Notes: generated from the sequence alone by a model not told the origin. A stretch of 48,866 bases of DNA from an uncultured Bacillota bacterium (GCA_949283775.1 CASDTU010000002.1:1-48866); one strand, 5' to 3'; counted from the first letter of the stretch, positions 35,051-44,616 are shown. Made by a program: numbers and translations.

Positions 35051-37189
35051 ACTTTTCTTTCCGTTCGGCCTTCCGTATCCGGTTTGCCGCCCTTCCCTTT
35101 TTGTTTCTTGCTTTTCAAACGTCACAATCCCCGCTTTATGCCCTGCCAGAGCGATAAATACGCCGTCGGGATCCTGTCTTAAAATCGTCGGAGCGATAAA
35201 ACCCTCCGCAACGTTCTGCACTGCGCCCTTTAATTGCGCGTGGACGGCAAACTGACTGTTTCCGGTAAGGCCTGTCTCTAAATTTGCCGCCATCGCGGCA
35301 TTCCCCGCCGCCGCGTAGGATACCCATAAAAAGTTGACGGGTCTCCTGTAATCTTCCTGCGCCAATACCGGCAGACCCCTTCGGGAAAATACTTTTCGGA
35401 TCTCTTCCGCTATGCAGTAAAACGGTTCCGGATCGCCGAAAGAATTGGGAAACAAATGAAGATCATATTTGGTGCCCCATTCCGGCGTCTCCCAAAAATA
35501 TACGTCCGCATCGTATGCCTTGGAAAATACGGCGTATTTTTCCTTCCAAATTTTTGACTTGATCTTTTCGCTCTGCAGCATGGTATGTACGCGAATCGTA
35601 CTCTTGCAGCCTTCCGCATTCACCAGATCGGAAAAATCTTTATCAAAATAGACAACGTTTTGCGCCTTTTCCGATACTTTCGGACTCGTAACCTTGAGCT
35701 TAAAACGATCCTGAATCCCCTGCGGGATCAGCGTTGCCCTGCCCATGAACAGAACGGGGACCCCTTTGTCGATTTTTTTCATGATCGCGGCGTCGGAGGA
35801 CTGAGGCGGTACGATCAAAAAGTCTGCATCGATATCTTTCAGCCATTCCGCTCGGGTGATCGAAAAAATGCTCGCTCCGTATTTTTGCACGAGAGCGCAC
35901 CAATCGTCAAATTCCTCTCCGTTGCTGTAACTCTCCAAGCCCGAACTGTTGATCAGATCAATGGTCGCCGTCCGGTCATACACGATACAACACCCGCGAT
36001 TCGTCGGGTTTTTTTGTATGCTTTTATTGCAATATTCCAGAAAATCCGTAATGCAGTCTATGCTCTCGCGGTCGATCAGGTCATATCCGTGATTCATCCA
36101 CGATATGTAACAGCCCGCGCAGCGTATGCTCCCCTCGGGCGTTTTGAGCTCCGCATGACTGTACGCCCAGATCTCCCACTGTACCTTGCTGCGATATTGA
36201 TGAATACTGTCCCAAGGTTCCCATGCGTCGAAAGTCTCTATCACAAACAGTACGTTGCACTTGCTCTTTTTGACAAATGCCAAGGTCGCCAAAACATATT
36301 GAAGCTGAAACGTAAATCCCATGGAATGCGCCGGCCAATAGTCCTGCCATGCCGACGCCCACGTCTGCACGATAAACACGTCCAGAAAACCGCTCTCGCA
36401 TATCCGCTCCAAATCAAAGCCGTGCGAACGCAATTCTTCCACCGGCGATGAGCCCGAATTGTATCCGATCGTGATAAAGTTCGGGTTCATCTTTTTTATT
36501 AAACCGAAAAAGGAAAGAAAAGTCTCCGTATTTTCCCGTATCGCTCTCGCCGACATGAATCGGTTTCGATTGCCGCGGATATAGGAAGGCGTAAAGAAAT
36601 GATCGCGGAAAACCGCTCCGTCCAGATCGCACGCCGCAGTCATCGAAATCAGCTTTTGCGCAAAATATTCGTAAAACTTTACATCGCCGCCATCCGTATG
36701 GACCGCGGAACCTAAATACGGCACTCCGTATTTGATGCGATCGATTTCCGGATGAGCCGCAAACCACTTTCCTCGAATATTGTAATTCGCTCGCTGCTCC
36801 AATTCTTCCGTTCTGCCGCACCAGCCTTCACAAGTCTTTTCCGCCTCGTAATACATCGTTTCGCCGCCGATGAACTGTATGACGACATGAAAGTCGGAAA
36901 TGCTGCGCTTTTGCGCTTCCGCTTTCAGCGAATCCACACAGTCCTTCAACCGCTGATAATCCCAATATTTGTACGTGGGTGCCTGACAGGTCGGGATCTC
37001 TTCCTTCATGTCTCCGTGGAAATACAAAACACTGTCGCGAAGCCACCCCACGCACAGGCTGACTCCTTTGCGCGCTTGCGGATTTTTCAAAAATACCGTC
37101 TCTACCCGATCAAAATACCGCTTCGGCGTATTTTCTTCCCTGTCAAACCAATATATGTCCATTTCAAGCCAAATTTCCCTGTCCGCCAT
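34994..37189 (-). CDS. Putative cytoplasmic TIM-barrel glycoside hydrolase-like protein
   Basis: A 731-aa protein without signal peptide or membrane helix; I cannot name its family. The N-terminal 400 residues look like a TIM barrel, with candidate active-site segments DGAVFRDHFFTP, IVQTWASAWQDYWP and FVIETFDAWEPWDS. Residues about 430-540 (VYDRTATIDLINSSGLES, DADFLIVPPQSSDAAIMKKI, GVPVLFMG) resemble the flavodoxin-like trimerisation domain found in GH42-type beta-galactosidases. It starts 2 bp after the URO-D-like gene and forms an operon with it. Its C-terminal 19 codons overlap, in antisense, the end of the regulator gene; the very basic tail may therefore be a weakly conserved extension. 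Confidence 0.65.
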   Translation of the reverse strand: MADREIWLEMDIYWFDREENTPKRYFDRVETVFLKNPQARKGVSLCVGWLRDSVLYFHGDMKEEIPTCQAPTYKYWDYQRLKDCVDSLKAEAQKRSISDFHVVIQFIGGETMYYEAEKTCEGWCGRTEELEQRANYNIRGKWFAAHPEIDRIKYGVPYLGSAVHTDGGDVKFYEYFAQKLISMTAACDLDGAVFRDHFFTPSYIRGNRNRFMSARAIRENTETFLSFFGLIKKMNPNFITIGYNSGSSPVEELRSHGFDLERICESGFLDVFIVQTWASAWQDYWPAHSMGFTFQLQYVLATLAFVKKSKCNVLFVIETFDAWEPWDSIHQYRSKVQWEIWAYSHAELKTPEGSIRCAGCYISWMNHGYDLIDRESIDCITDFLEYCNKSIQKNPTNRGCCIVYDRTATIDLINSSGLESYSNGEEFDDWCALVQKYGASIFSITRAEWLKDIDADFLIVPPQSSDAAIMKKIDKGVPVLFMGRATLIPQGIQDRFKLKVTSPKVSEKAQNVVYFDKDFSDLVNAEGCKSTIRVHTMLQSEKIKSKIWKEKYAVFSKAYDADVYFWETPEWGTKYDLHLFPNSFGDPEPFYCIAEEIRKVFSRRGLPVLAQEDYRRPVNFLWVSYAAAGNAAMAANLETGLTGNSQFAVHAQLKGAVQNVAEGFIAPTILRQDPDGVFIALAGHKAGIVTFEKQETKREGRQTGYGRPNGKKSSKAFRASANDQSRIDENV

Positions 37190-37191
37190 CT

Positions 37192-38421
37192 CTATTTCCC
37201 GTAGGCCTCCTCGCTTTCTTCGCGTACGATCTCCACATAACGGGCAACTTTGCGCTCGTCTTTGTTCACCGTATAGACGTCGCGCTGTGAAAATTCAATT
37301 TTACAGCCCTTCGCACTGTCTACGGTGCTTTTGATATGCTTTCTGAGCCTGTCTTCGTCCAATGCCGCGCCCACACCCAAAATGGTCGGATCCGGCTTTC
37401 TGTGATAGATGATACCGCTGCGGCTCAGCTTCTCGCCCATGAATCGCTCGTCGCACCATGGCGATATCGACACCCTCCGTAAATTGGAAAAATGCCGAAT
37501 ACACGAATCCCAGATCGGATGCACCGGTTCACAGCAGCCGTAAGACAACAGCCCGAATTCCGAAGCTACCTTTTTATAATAAGGATAGATAAGTTTCTCA
37601 AACATCTCTTCCGATACGCCGACCGTCTCCTGGCTGTCCATATAGCCCCATACGTCCTTCGGCGTATACTTTTGTTTGTCCTTCGGCAAAAGATCATTGA
37701 ACGCATAGGTGCCTTGCCCGACTCTCTCCCCTTCGTTGGTCGGCAAAATCAGATTGCGCTCCGATAAATACTGAAAATACGCTATGTAATCATCGGACAG
37801 CATTCCCATCATTTCCTGAAACAGCTCGGGATAATCGTACATGGAATAAAACATATTTTCCATTCCCATCAAATGCACCAGATCCTGCGTCAGACTGCAA
37901 CAGAGCGATATGCCTTCATACTTCACCGGAAGTATATCGCCGAATGCGTCTTTGGCAAAGCGGATATGCTCTTCTTGAAGATCGTCCCGGCAGTGAAAGG
38001 TCGATTTGTTCAATAAAGAAAAATCTTTGCCAAGATCTTCGATTTGCGGCTCAAAATGATGCCCGACTCCTTCCGTCCTCGTTACTTTTACATCCAAACC
38101 GAACGGCCTTATATAGGTATAATGCCGGACGGGATAATACGGCGGCAACACGCTGTCGTCTTTGAATACGACGTAATTGATCTGTTTTAAAAGTAAATTG
38201 TATTCGATCTGCCGCGCGATTTCCGTTTCACAAAGCATCTTTTGCGGCAGCAGATCCTGCGCGAGGGTATCCGTTTCCACCGTTACCATCGGACGGCTGC
38301 CCCGATATGCATTGTGCTCTTTCCACAGCGTTCGCAGCGATTTATTCCTGTCTTCCCGTGCCAGATCCGCCTGCCGTTTGGCCAAATCGCGCAGAATTTT
38401 TCTGTCTCTTGCCGTAACCAC
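37192..38421 (-). CDS. Uroporphyrinogen decarboxylase-like (URO-D/methyltransferase superfamily) protein
   Basis: A 409-aa soluble protein of the URO-D superfamily, which includes haem-pathway decarboxylases and the MtaA/MtbA-type zinc methyltransferases. True HemE signatures are not evident. A YGCCEPV motif (Cys296-Cys297-Glu298) followed by PNLRRVSI-like strand sequence (here FSNLRRVSISPWCDERFMGE) matches a subgroup often found next to sugar genes, where the cysteine may bind zinc. The GTG at 38421 has AGGAGG upstream. It is the first gene of a two-gene operon with the 731-aa protein; its promoter resembles that of the large carbohydrate operon. The reaction is unknown; a role in demethylating a methylated sugar is only a hypothesis. 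Confidence 0.78.
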   Translation of the reverse strand: MVTARDRKILRDLAKRQADLAREDRNKSLRTLWKEHNAYRGSRPMVTVETDTLAQDLLPQKMLCETEIARQIEYNLLLKQINYVVFKDDSVLPPYYPVRHYTYIRPFGLDVKVTRTEGVGHHFEPQIEDLGKDFSLLNKSTFHCRDDLQEEHIRFAKDAFGDILPVKYEGISLCCSLTQDLVHLMGMENMFYSMYDYPELFQEMMGMLSDDYIAYFQYLSERNLILPTNEGERVGQGTYAFNDLLPKDKQKYTPKDVWGYMDSQETVGVSEEMFEKLIYPYYKKVASEFGLLSYGCCEPVHPIWDSCIRHFSNLRRVSISPWCDERFMGEKLSRSGIIYHRKPDPTILGVGAALDEDRLRKHIKSTVDSAKGCKIEFSQRDVYTVNKDERKVARYVEIVREESEEAYGK

Positions 38422-38450
38422 CTTTTTTCTTCCTCCTTCTCGCTACATTG

Positions 38451-38479
38451 AGTTTAGCATAGCGCCCTATCCTTGTCAA
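38451..38479 (-). promoter_or_regulatory. Promoter of the URO-D-like operon
   Basis: TTGACA (38479-38474), a 17-bp spacer and TAAACT (38456-38451) on the minus strand. The -35 box lies in ATGGATATTGAC, identical to the promoter of the large operon. Confidence 0.75.
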
Positions 38480-38530
38480 TATCCATCTTTTATTCTTTTT
38501 TTCACTTTTTTGAACTTTTTTTCTGTTTTT

Positions 38531-38546
38531 ATAGCATATTTTTAAA
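38531..38546 (-). promoter_or_regulatory. Shared upstream element, copy B
   Basis: TTTAAAAATATGCTAT on the minus strand, 51 bp upstream of the -35 box, one mismatch from copy A at 33870-33885. The spacing is nearly the same as in copy A. Confidence 0.5.
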
Positions 38547-38878
38547 AATATAACAAATTTTTTGCCCCTGCGCTCGCCTCGTACTCTGACAGCCCTTTTT
38601 CGGCTATATAATACGGCCTATTCTCACCGATTCTAAGCAAGAATAAAGACGTCAGAATCATCGCCTATCTCCCTTTTATTCCTTCTTTTTAAGGATTTGC
38701 CCCTCTCTCGTTTTCAAAAACTTTTTACCTTTGCCCCGTTTTCCGCTTTTTATTGCAAAGCATGAAAACAAGAAGCTTTTGGGCGCATTTCACGATGAAA
38801 TGTTTTAATACCTACAAAAAAAATCGGCGCACTCCGCAAAAATGTTTGCCCGATGCGCCGATATACGCTGTACAGTAT

Positions 38879-38918
38879 AGCCGCGCCCCCTTTCGGCATT
38901 GCCAAAGGGGGCGCGGCT
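38879..38918 (-). terminator. Strong hairpin after serS
   Basis: A 15-bp perfect GC-rich stem (38879-38893 with 38904-38918) and a 10-base loop, about 50 bp after the serS reading frame ends. It lacks a clean T-run, but its place suits a terminator for serS. Confidence 0.65.
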
Positions 38919-38965
38919 TATTTTCATCCGTATTCCGTTTTATTTTTTGTGTTTCCACTTGCATC

Positions 38966-40252
38966 TTACTTTTTTGGAAGAATTACTTCTTTTCCACCCA
39001 TATATTTGCGCAAAACTTCCGGGATCGTCACGCTGCCGTCTTCGTTCAAATGGTTTTCCAGCAGTGCGATCAGCATTCTCGGAGGCGCAACCACCGTATT
39101 GTTCAGCGTATGCGCATATGCGTTTCCTTTTTCCGTTTTATACCGGATCCCCAGCCTGCGCGCCTGCGCATCCGTCAAATTGGAGCAGCTTCCCACTTCG
39201 AAATACTTCTTTTGACGGGGGCTCCACGCCTCTACATCGATGCTCCTGTATTTGAGATCTGCCAAATCCCCCGAGCAGCATTCCAGCGTGCGGACAGGGA
39301 TCTGCATGGATACAAACAGCTCCACCGTATACGAATACAAGTGTTCAAACCATTCACACCTTTATTCCGGCTTGCAGATCACGATCATTTCCTGCTTTTC
39401 AAACTGGTGAATGCGATAGATCCCGCGCTCTTCTATTCCGTGCGCGCCCTTTTCCTTCCTGAAACAGGGAGAATAACTCGTCAGCGTCAAAGGCAATTCT
39501 TTTTCGTCCAATACCGTATTCATGAAGCGGCCGATCATGGAATGTTCGCTCGTTCCGATCAGATACAGATCTTCCCCTTCGATCTTATACATCATGCCGT
39601 CCATTTCTTCAAACGACATGACGCCAGATACTACTTCGCTCCGAATCATGAAGGGTGGAATCACATACGTAAATCCTTTATCGATCATAAAATCACGGGC
39701 ATAGGTCAATACTGCCGAATGCAGCCGCGCAATATCGCCTATCAAATAATAGAACCCCTGTCCACTCGTTCTGCGCGCGCTGTCCAGATCGATGCAGCCG
39801 AGTTTTTCCAAAATATCGACGTGATACGGCACTTCAAAAGGCTTTTCTTTCGGTTCCAAAAAGCGCTTTCTCTCCACGTTCTCCGAATCATCTTTGCCGA
39901 TCGGCACTTCGTCCGCTATCATGTTCGGGATCGACATCATATCCTGTTTCAATTTTACGGCGATCTCTTCCGTCTCTTTTTCGATCTGTGCAATCCGTTC
40001 GTTGTTTTCGACGACTTCTGCCTTGACTTTGTTTGCCTCTTCTGTATTCTTCTCTTTCATCAGCTTGCCGATCTTTGCGCTCAGCGTGTTGCGGATTGAT
40101 CTGCACGAGTCCCCTTCCTTCTGCAATTCGCGGCGTTTGCTGTCCAATTCCAGCACTTCGTCTACCAATGAAAGCTTTTTATCCTGAAATTTCTTTTTGA
40201 TATTCTCCCGTACCGCGTCCGGATTGCTGCGCAGAAAATTGATGTCGATCAT
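38966..40252 (-). pseudogene. serS: Serine--tRNA ligase gene interrupted by an in-frame TAA
   Basis: Together the frame encodes a 428-residue SerRS, the usual length, but codon 297 (39364-39362) is TAA. The reading frame before and after is the same, so this is a nonsense change and not a frameshift. Before it lie the coiled-coil tRNA-binding arm (about 30-100) and class II motif 2 (PCFRKEKGAHGIEERGIYRI), ending QEMIVICKPE. After it come WFEHLYSYTVELF, the active-site segment SIDVEAWSPRQKKYFEVGSC and motif 3 (NNTVVAPPRMLIALLENH). Truncation would remove motif 3 and abolish activity. One base change from GAA would create it. Promoter and ribosome-binding site (CGGAGG) look intact. Sequencing error, a second serS copy or real recoding must be distinguished. 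Confidence 0.9.
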
Positions 40253-40290
40253 GGTATTTTTGCCTCCGTTTTTTCATATACTACTTTAAT

Positions 40291-40319
40291 ATTTTAAAAC
40301 AATTTTCTTCTTTTTGCAA
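40291..40319 (-). promoter_or_regulatory. Probable serS promoter
   Basis: TTGCAA (40319-40314), a 17-bp spacer and TAAAAT (40296-40291) on the minus strand, 39 bp before the serS ATG. No T-box is present. Confidence 0.6.
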
Positions 40320-40392
40320 TAAATTCGCTGCCGATATCCAAAATTTGCTCATTTTTATTTTACAGTTTCTTCTGTAAAAAAAGACAAAACAT

Positions 40393-40421
40393 TTGTATCT
40401 CCGGTTTTTTTATGGTATACT
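40393..40421 (+). promoter_or_regulatory. Promoter of the P-type ATPase gene
   Basis: TTGTAT (40393-40398), a 17-bp spacer and TATACT (40416-40421), 39 bp before the ATG. Confidence 0.75.
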
Positions 40422-40460
40422 GAAACAGTAGAATATTTTTACTTTTTACAGGGAGAAAAT

Positions 40461-43286
40461 ATGAACGAAAACGAAAACGAAATTCAATCCATAAAAAAAA
40501 CATCCCGCCGCCGCAGGAAAACTTCCGAATCGGAGTTAGATTCGACAAGTTCAGCGCCGTTGGAAAACAGCTTTTCGGACGATCCGAACGCACCCTCGCC
40601 GGAAAGCCGGGAAACCGAGAATCAACATCGTAAAACCGCTTTGTCTCGAAAAAGGACGCCTCGGTCCTCCGTTGAAAAAGCCAGAGAGGATGAAATTGCC
40701 GCAAGCAAAGTTTCCGCGCGCGACGGCAAAGTCGGCGGAGAGACAAAAACCTCGCCCGCTCAGGCTCCGATGCAGAGCGTTTCCGATTATGTCATCGAAA
40801 AATTAAAAAACGATGCCGCTGAGCAGGAAAAAAGCGCCGAACCCGTCAATTACGCAGCGATCAAAAAACAGTTCCGCAAGAAAAAAACGGAAGTGCCGCA
40901 ATATTCAAAGGTGCGCAGGTTTCACCCCGACGTCAAAACAGGCCTCTCCTCTTCACAGGTAGACGAAAGGTTTTCGCAATTTCTGTTTAACGATACGAAT
41001 CAAAAGTATTCCAAATCGTATGCAAGCATCTTTATGGGGAATATCTTCACGTTCTTTAACTTGCTCTGCGTCCTAGCGGCCGTTGCGCTGGTGTATTCCG
41101 AAGCGTCCCCTTCCCAATTTCTGTTCGTCGTAATTTTTGCGCTCAACCTCGGTTTCAGCGTCGTTACCGAAATCATTGCTAAGCGCAAGATTGATAAACT
41201 CTCTCTCTTGACCGTTCCCACGACAACCGTCGTGCGCGACGGCGAACTTACCGAGATCCATGCCAAAGATATCGTTCTCGACGACATTTTGGAACTTTCG
41301 CTCGGAAATCAGATCCCAGCCGACTGCATCGTCGCCGAAGGCACCGTCGAAGTCAACGAGGCACTCTTAACCGGTGAATCCGTACCCGTAAAAAAAGAGC
41401 CCGGCGATATGCTCTATGCCGGAAGTTTCATATCCAGCGGCTCCTGCCGCGCCAGAGCCGACAAGGTCGGTAAAAATACCTATCTCAACTCTCTCTCGGC
41501 AAAGGCAAAAAAATATAAAAAACCGAACTCGGAATTGATGCGCTCAACAAAATTGATCATTCGCATCATCGGCCTTTTGATCATTCCCGTCGCGGCAGGT
41601 ATGTTTTTCGTCAACTATAACAACTATGTGCCGAACGAGAATATTACAAAACTGAACGATACCATTCAGCGTACCGTTTCCATCGTGATCGGTATGATCC
41701 CTTCCGGGATGCTGCTTTTGACCAGCATCGCCCTCACCCTCGGTATCATCCGACTGATGACCCAAAATACGTTGGTCCAGGACCTCTATTCTTTGGAAAT
41801 GCTGGCGCGCGTCAATGTCCTGTGCCTTGACAAAACGGGTACCATCACGGACGGACGTATGAAAGTCAACGACTGTATGCTTTTGAATAACCCCACCGAT
41901 TTTACGATCAATGAGATCGTCGGCTCTTGTTTGAAAGCATTGCCGGACAACAACCAAACGTCCATCGCTCTCTATAATTACTTTGGGCACTGTGCGGCGC
42001 TCAAACCGCTGGCAGTCATGCCCTTCTCTTCCAAGCGGAAACTTTCCGCCGTCACATTTGCGGAAATCGGAACGATATCGATCGGCGCGCCGGAATTCGT
42101 CTTGGGTACCGTTCCCGAAAAGATCAACCGCATCGTCAATCAATACGCTTCTATGGGACTGCGCGTTCTGATCGTCGCCATTTCAAACGGAAAAATCGCA
42201 GGCGATCACCTGCCGACAGGCTTTAAACCGCTCGCCATTATTTCGATCTCCGATAATATCCGCGACGACGCCGCCCAAACGATTCGCTGGTTCAAAGAAA
42301 ACGACGTGGCCGTAAAAATCATTTCCGGCGATAACCCGGTTACGGTTTCCGAAGTCGCGCGCCGCGTTGGCGTGGCAAATTCCGATAAATATATCTCCTT
42401 AGAAGGCCTGAACGAAAAAGAAGTCGCTTCCATTGCCAATAAATATACCGTCTTCGGCCGTGTGACACCCGAACAAAAAGCAATCTTGGTCAAAGCCATC
42501 AAGTCCGAAGGCAATACGGTCGCCATGACCGGTGACGGCGTCAATGATATTTTAGCCATGAAAGAGGCCGATTGCGCCGTGTCCGTCGCTTCCGGAAGCG
42601 AAGCTGCGAAAAACGTCAGCCATATCGTCCTGATGGACAATAACTTCGCTTCGATGCCGAAAGTCGTCTTTGAGGGCAGACGAGTAATCAACAACATTCA
42701 AAACTCTTCTTCCCTCTACCTGATGAAGACGCTCTTTACCACGATCTTTGCGATCTTGTCGATCATTTTCTTTGCCCCGTACCCCTTCAAGACCAACAAC
42801 CTGATGCTGCTTGAATTTTTTGTGATCGGCATACCGACATTCTTTTTGTCCCTGCAACCCAATACAAATCGCGTTAAAGGGAAATTTCTGCCATCCGTGC
42901 TGTCGAGAGCGATTCCTTGCGCTGTCGTTTTGGTGTTGGCCGTTCAGGCAACCAACGTGGTCACGGCCCTGCAACCGGGATATTTCGAAAATTATTATGA
43001 AGAAATTTCCGTTTATATCATTTCCTTTGCCGGTCTGGTCATGCTCTACCGCGTCTGTATGCCCCTGAATGTTTACAGAACCGTTCTGTTTTTATCAATG
43101 ACGGCTGCGTGTATTCTCGGGCTGACTTTAATGCCGAACACTTTCTTGGGCGCTTCGCATGATCCGCTGAACTTCGTCTGTGTCTTGTATATCATAGTCG
43201 TGATATTGCTGTGCGTTCCTCTTTCCGGCGTCTTTATACGCATCTTCGACCGATTGCGCGGCGGAAAAAGCATCAATGAACGATAA
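40461..43286 (+). CDS. P-type cation-transporting ATPase (CtpE-like)
   Basis: A 941-aa membrane ATPase that moves a cation using an aspartyl-phosphate intermediate. The phosphorylation site DKTGT begins at Asp457, the actuator motif TGES is at 304-307 and the hinge motif TGDGVND at 690-696. Membrane helices occur in pairs near 190-235 and 365-435, with a further cluster at the C-terminus (about 755-925). The M4 motif reads GMIPSGM rather than the PEGL of calcium pumps or CPC of heavy-metal pumps, resembling CtpE-type ATPases. Odd feature: a 150-residue N-terminal extension rich in Ser, Glu, Lys and Arg, with RRRRK clusters and no predicted fold. Ion specificity is uncertain. Sits alone, divergent from serS. 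Confidence 0.92.
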   Translation: MNENENEIQSIKKTSRRRRKTSESELDSTSSAPLENSFSDDPNAPSPESRETENQHRKTALSRKRTPRSSVEKAREDEIAASKVSARDGKVGGETKTSPAQAPMQSVSDYVIEKLKNDAAEQEKSAEPVNYAAIKKQFRKKKTEVPQYSKVRRFHPDVKTGLSSSQVDERFSQFLFNDTNQKYSKSYASIFMGNIFTFFNLLCVLAAVALVYSEASPSQFLFVVIFALNLGFSVVTEIIAKRKIDKLSLLTVPTTTVVRDGELTEIHAKDIVLDDILELSLGNQIPADCIVAEGTVEVNEALLTGESVPVKKEPGDMLYAGSFISSGSCRARADKVGKNTYLNSLSAKAKKYKKPNSELMRSTKLIIRIIGLLIIPVAAGMFFVNYNNYVPNENITKLNDTIQRTVSIVIGMIPSGMLLLTSIALTLGIIRLMTQNTLVQDLYSLEMLARVNVLCLDKTGTITDGRMKVNDCMLLNNPTDFTINEIVGSCLKALPDNNQTSIALYNYFGHCAALKPLAVMPFSSKRKLSAVTFAEIGTISIGAPEFVLGTVPEKINRIVNQYASMGLRVLIVAISNGKIAGDHLPTGFKPLAIISISDNIRDDAAQTIRWFKENDVAVKIISGDNPVTVSEVARRVGVANSDKYISLEGLNEKEVASIANKYTVFGRVTPEQKAILVKAIKSEGNTVAMTGDGVNDILAMKEADCAVSVASGSEAAKNVSHIVLMDNNFASMPKVVFEGRRVINNIQNSSSLYLMKTLFTTIFAILSIIFFAPYPFKTNNLMLLEFFVIGIPTFFLSLQPNTNRVKGKFLPSVLSRAIPCAVVLVLAVQATNVVTALQPGYFENYYEEISVYIISFAGLVMLYRVCMPLNVYRTVLFLSMTAACILGLTLMPNTFLGASHDPLNFVCVLYIIVVILLCVPLSGVFIRIFDRLRGGKSINER

Positions 43287-43587
43287 CGAGCAAAAAGCCT
43301 GCGCAAAAAATAACGCGAAAGATAAACTGTGCGGCGATAGCGTGAAAGGAACATTACGCGGCGTAAAAATTACACAAATGAAAAACTGCGCGAATGAAAA
43401 ATGATAGACTGCCGAATTTGCGGCGATCTCGGCATCCCCGCCTTCGCGTCGCAAAAGAACAAAAAGCCATATAGCAAAACTGTTTCGCAAGGATTCAGCT
43501 TTGAATCGTGCGCTAGTCAACGGCTCAGCTAAGCCGGTCGCTTTTTCCTAAAAAAGAAGGCGCTTAAAACAGGGAAACGTTTTAAAA

Positions 43588-43626
43588 GGAAGCGGTGCGA
43601 TTTTTTTCGCAGCGCTTCCTTTTTTT
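43588..43626 (+). terminator. Terminator downstream of the P-type ATPase gene
   Basis: A 13-bp stem (43588-43600 with 43607-43619, one mismatch) with a T6 loop and a seven-T run after it. Confidence 0.8.
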
Positions 43627-43697
43627 GATTATCCGCAAGAGCCGCCCGCAGAGCGAGCAGCTATAATAAACTTTATAGCCGCTGACATTGAACATAC

Positions 43698-43732
43698 AAA
43701 GTCCCGTCCGCCGAAACGGCGGACGGGACTTT
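43698..43732. terminator. 16-bp perfect hairpin between convergent genes
   Basis: Stem 43698-43713 with 43717-43732 and a 3-base loop, GC-rich with AAA/TTT ends. It could terminate transcription from either side. Confidence 0.6.
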
Positions 43733-43881
43733 GCGAATTTTCTCGATCAATGAGTCCATTCTTTCTCAATATTTGAACTTTTCCCGTTGAAAAAATTCAA
43801 CGCTTTGTACTTGATTTGTAAGAGGATATCGGACATTTTCCTTTAAAAAATCTCTCGCTTTTTTATTTTACGATAAAACTT

Positions 43882-44439
43882 TTAATTTTTTCTTTTTGCC
43901 GTAAATCCGTACGAACCCAAAGTCTTTCCCGTAGCAAGATACCTGTTTTGGACATAAGAGATCAAACCGCCGTCCGGAATCACGAGTTTTCCGCTTTGCA
44001 ACCACTCCTCTTTTGCCGTTACTCCTACGATTTCGGCGAGAAACATGACGTGCGTGTTTAAGGACACTTTTTCCTTGACCCTGCATTCCAAACTGACCGG
44101 ACTTTCCTCAATCGCCGGAGCCTTTACAAAGCTGCACCCTTGCTTGTGCAGTTTGAATTCGCGGAATTTATCGACCGTCCTGCCGGAGACGACGCCGCAT
44201 TTATCGCACACTTCAAGCAGTTCCGGCGTTACGAGATTGATCACGAACTCACCTGTCTTCTCAATCAACTCATAAGAATACCGCGAACGGCGCACCGAAA
44301 CCGATACCATCGGCGGCTCCGAATTGATCGTACCCGTCCATGCAATCGTTATAATATCCGAATTTTCCATGTCTCCGCTCGAAACCATCACAACCGATAC
44401 CGGCGCTAAATCGGTAGAAGCCTGTATTTTCTTTTTCAT
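43882..44439 (-). CDS. Flavin reductase family protein (FMN-binding split barrel)
   Basis: A 185-aa flavoprotein of the flavin reductase-like family that binds FMN and reduces flavin or another small substrate using NAD(P)H. Typical features are the N-terminal PVSVVMVSSGDMENSDIITI strand-loop, the EPPMVSVSVRRSRYSYELI segment, EFVINLVTPELLEVCDKCG with the GRTVDKF motif, and the FLAEIVGV strand. The length is normal. It faces the P-type ATPase gene across two hairpins. The YgjP-type gene lies 177 bp upstream on the same strand. Physiological substrate not inferable. Confidence 0.9.
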   Translation of the reverse strand: MKKKIQASTDLAPVSVVMVSSGDMENSDIITIAWTGTINSEPPMVSVSVRRSRYSYELIEKTGEFVINLVTPELLEVCDKCGVVSGRTVDKFREFKLHKQGCSFVKAPAIEESPVSLECRVKEKVSLNTHVMFLAEIVGVTAKEEWLQSGKLVIPDGGLISYVQNRYLATGKTLGSYGFTAKRKN

Positions 44440-44616
44440 AAATTGACCTCCTGATGTTTTTTATTGTATTTTTTCATTGACTGATTTTTTTCAATTCCAT
44501 TCGCCCTTGCCGCACTCGATAGCCAACTTTTTTTACTGAAACGAGTTGCTTTTTCGGCCATTGCTGCCCTTTTTTTCGCCTCTTTGCCGTACCTCATCTT
44601 TATAGATAAACGTCGG

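Larger units (their letters stand above)
38422..38965. other. Intergenic region between the URO-D-like operon and serS
   Basis: Holds the promoter of the URO-D-like operon (38451-38479), shared upstream element B (38531-38546), a smaller inverted repeat (ATCGGCGCA/TGCGCCGAT near 38822-38862) and a strong terminator hairpin (38879-38918). No gene seen. Confidence 0.6.
43287..43881. other. Gap between convergent ATPase and flavin reductase genes
   Basis: Holds two hairpins, at 43588-43626 (terminator) and 43698-43732 (16-bp perfect stem). The first 300 bases after the ATPase show no credible gene or RNA. Confidence 0.6.

Noticed and set aside
39362-39364. TAA reassigned as a sense codon
   Set aside because: TAA ends rplT and other genes here at the expected family lengths, so general reassignment is not supported.
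39341-39375. Frameshift in serS
   Set aside because: The segments before and after the stop are in the same frame and the total length is normal, so a nonsense codon fits and a frameshift does not.
38753-40099. 448-aa open frame opposite serS
   Set aside because: It lies antisense to the serS coding frame, has no ribosome-binding site and no family resemblance; serS motifs explain the region.
43287-43587. A small RNA or remnant gene after the P-type ATPase
   Set aside because: No promoter, fold or reading frame that I could support.
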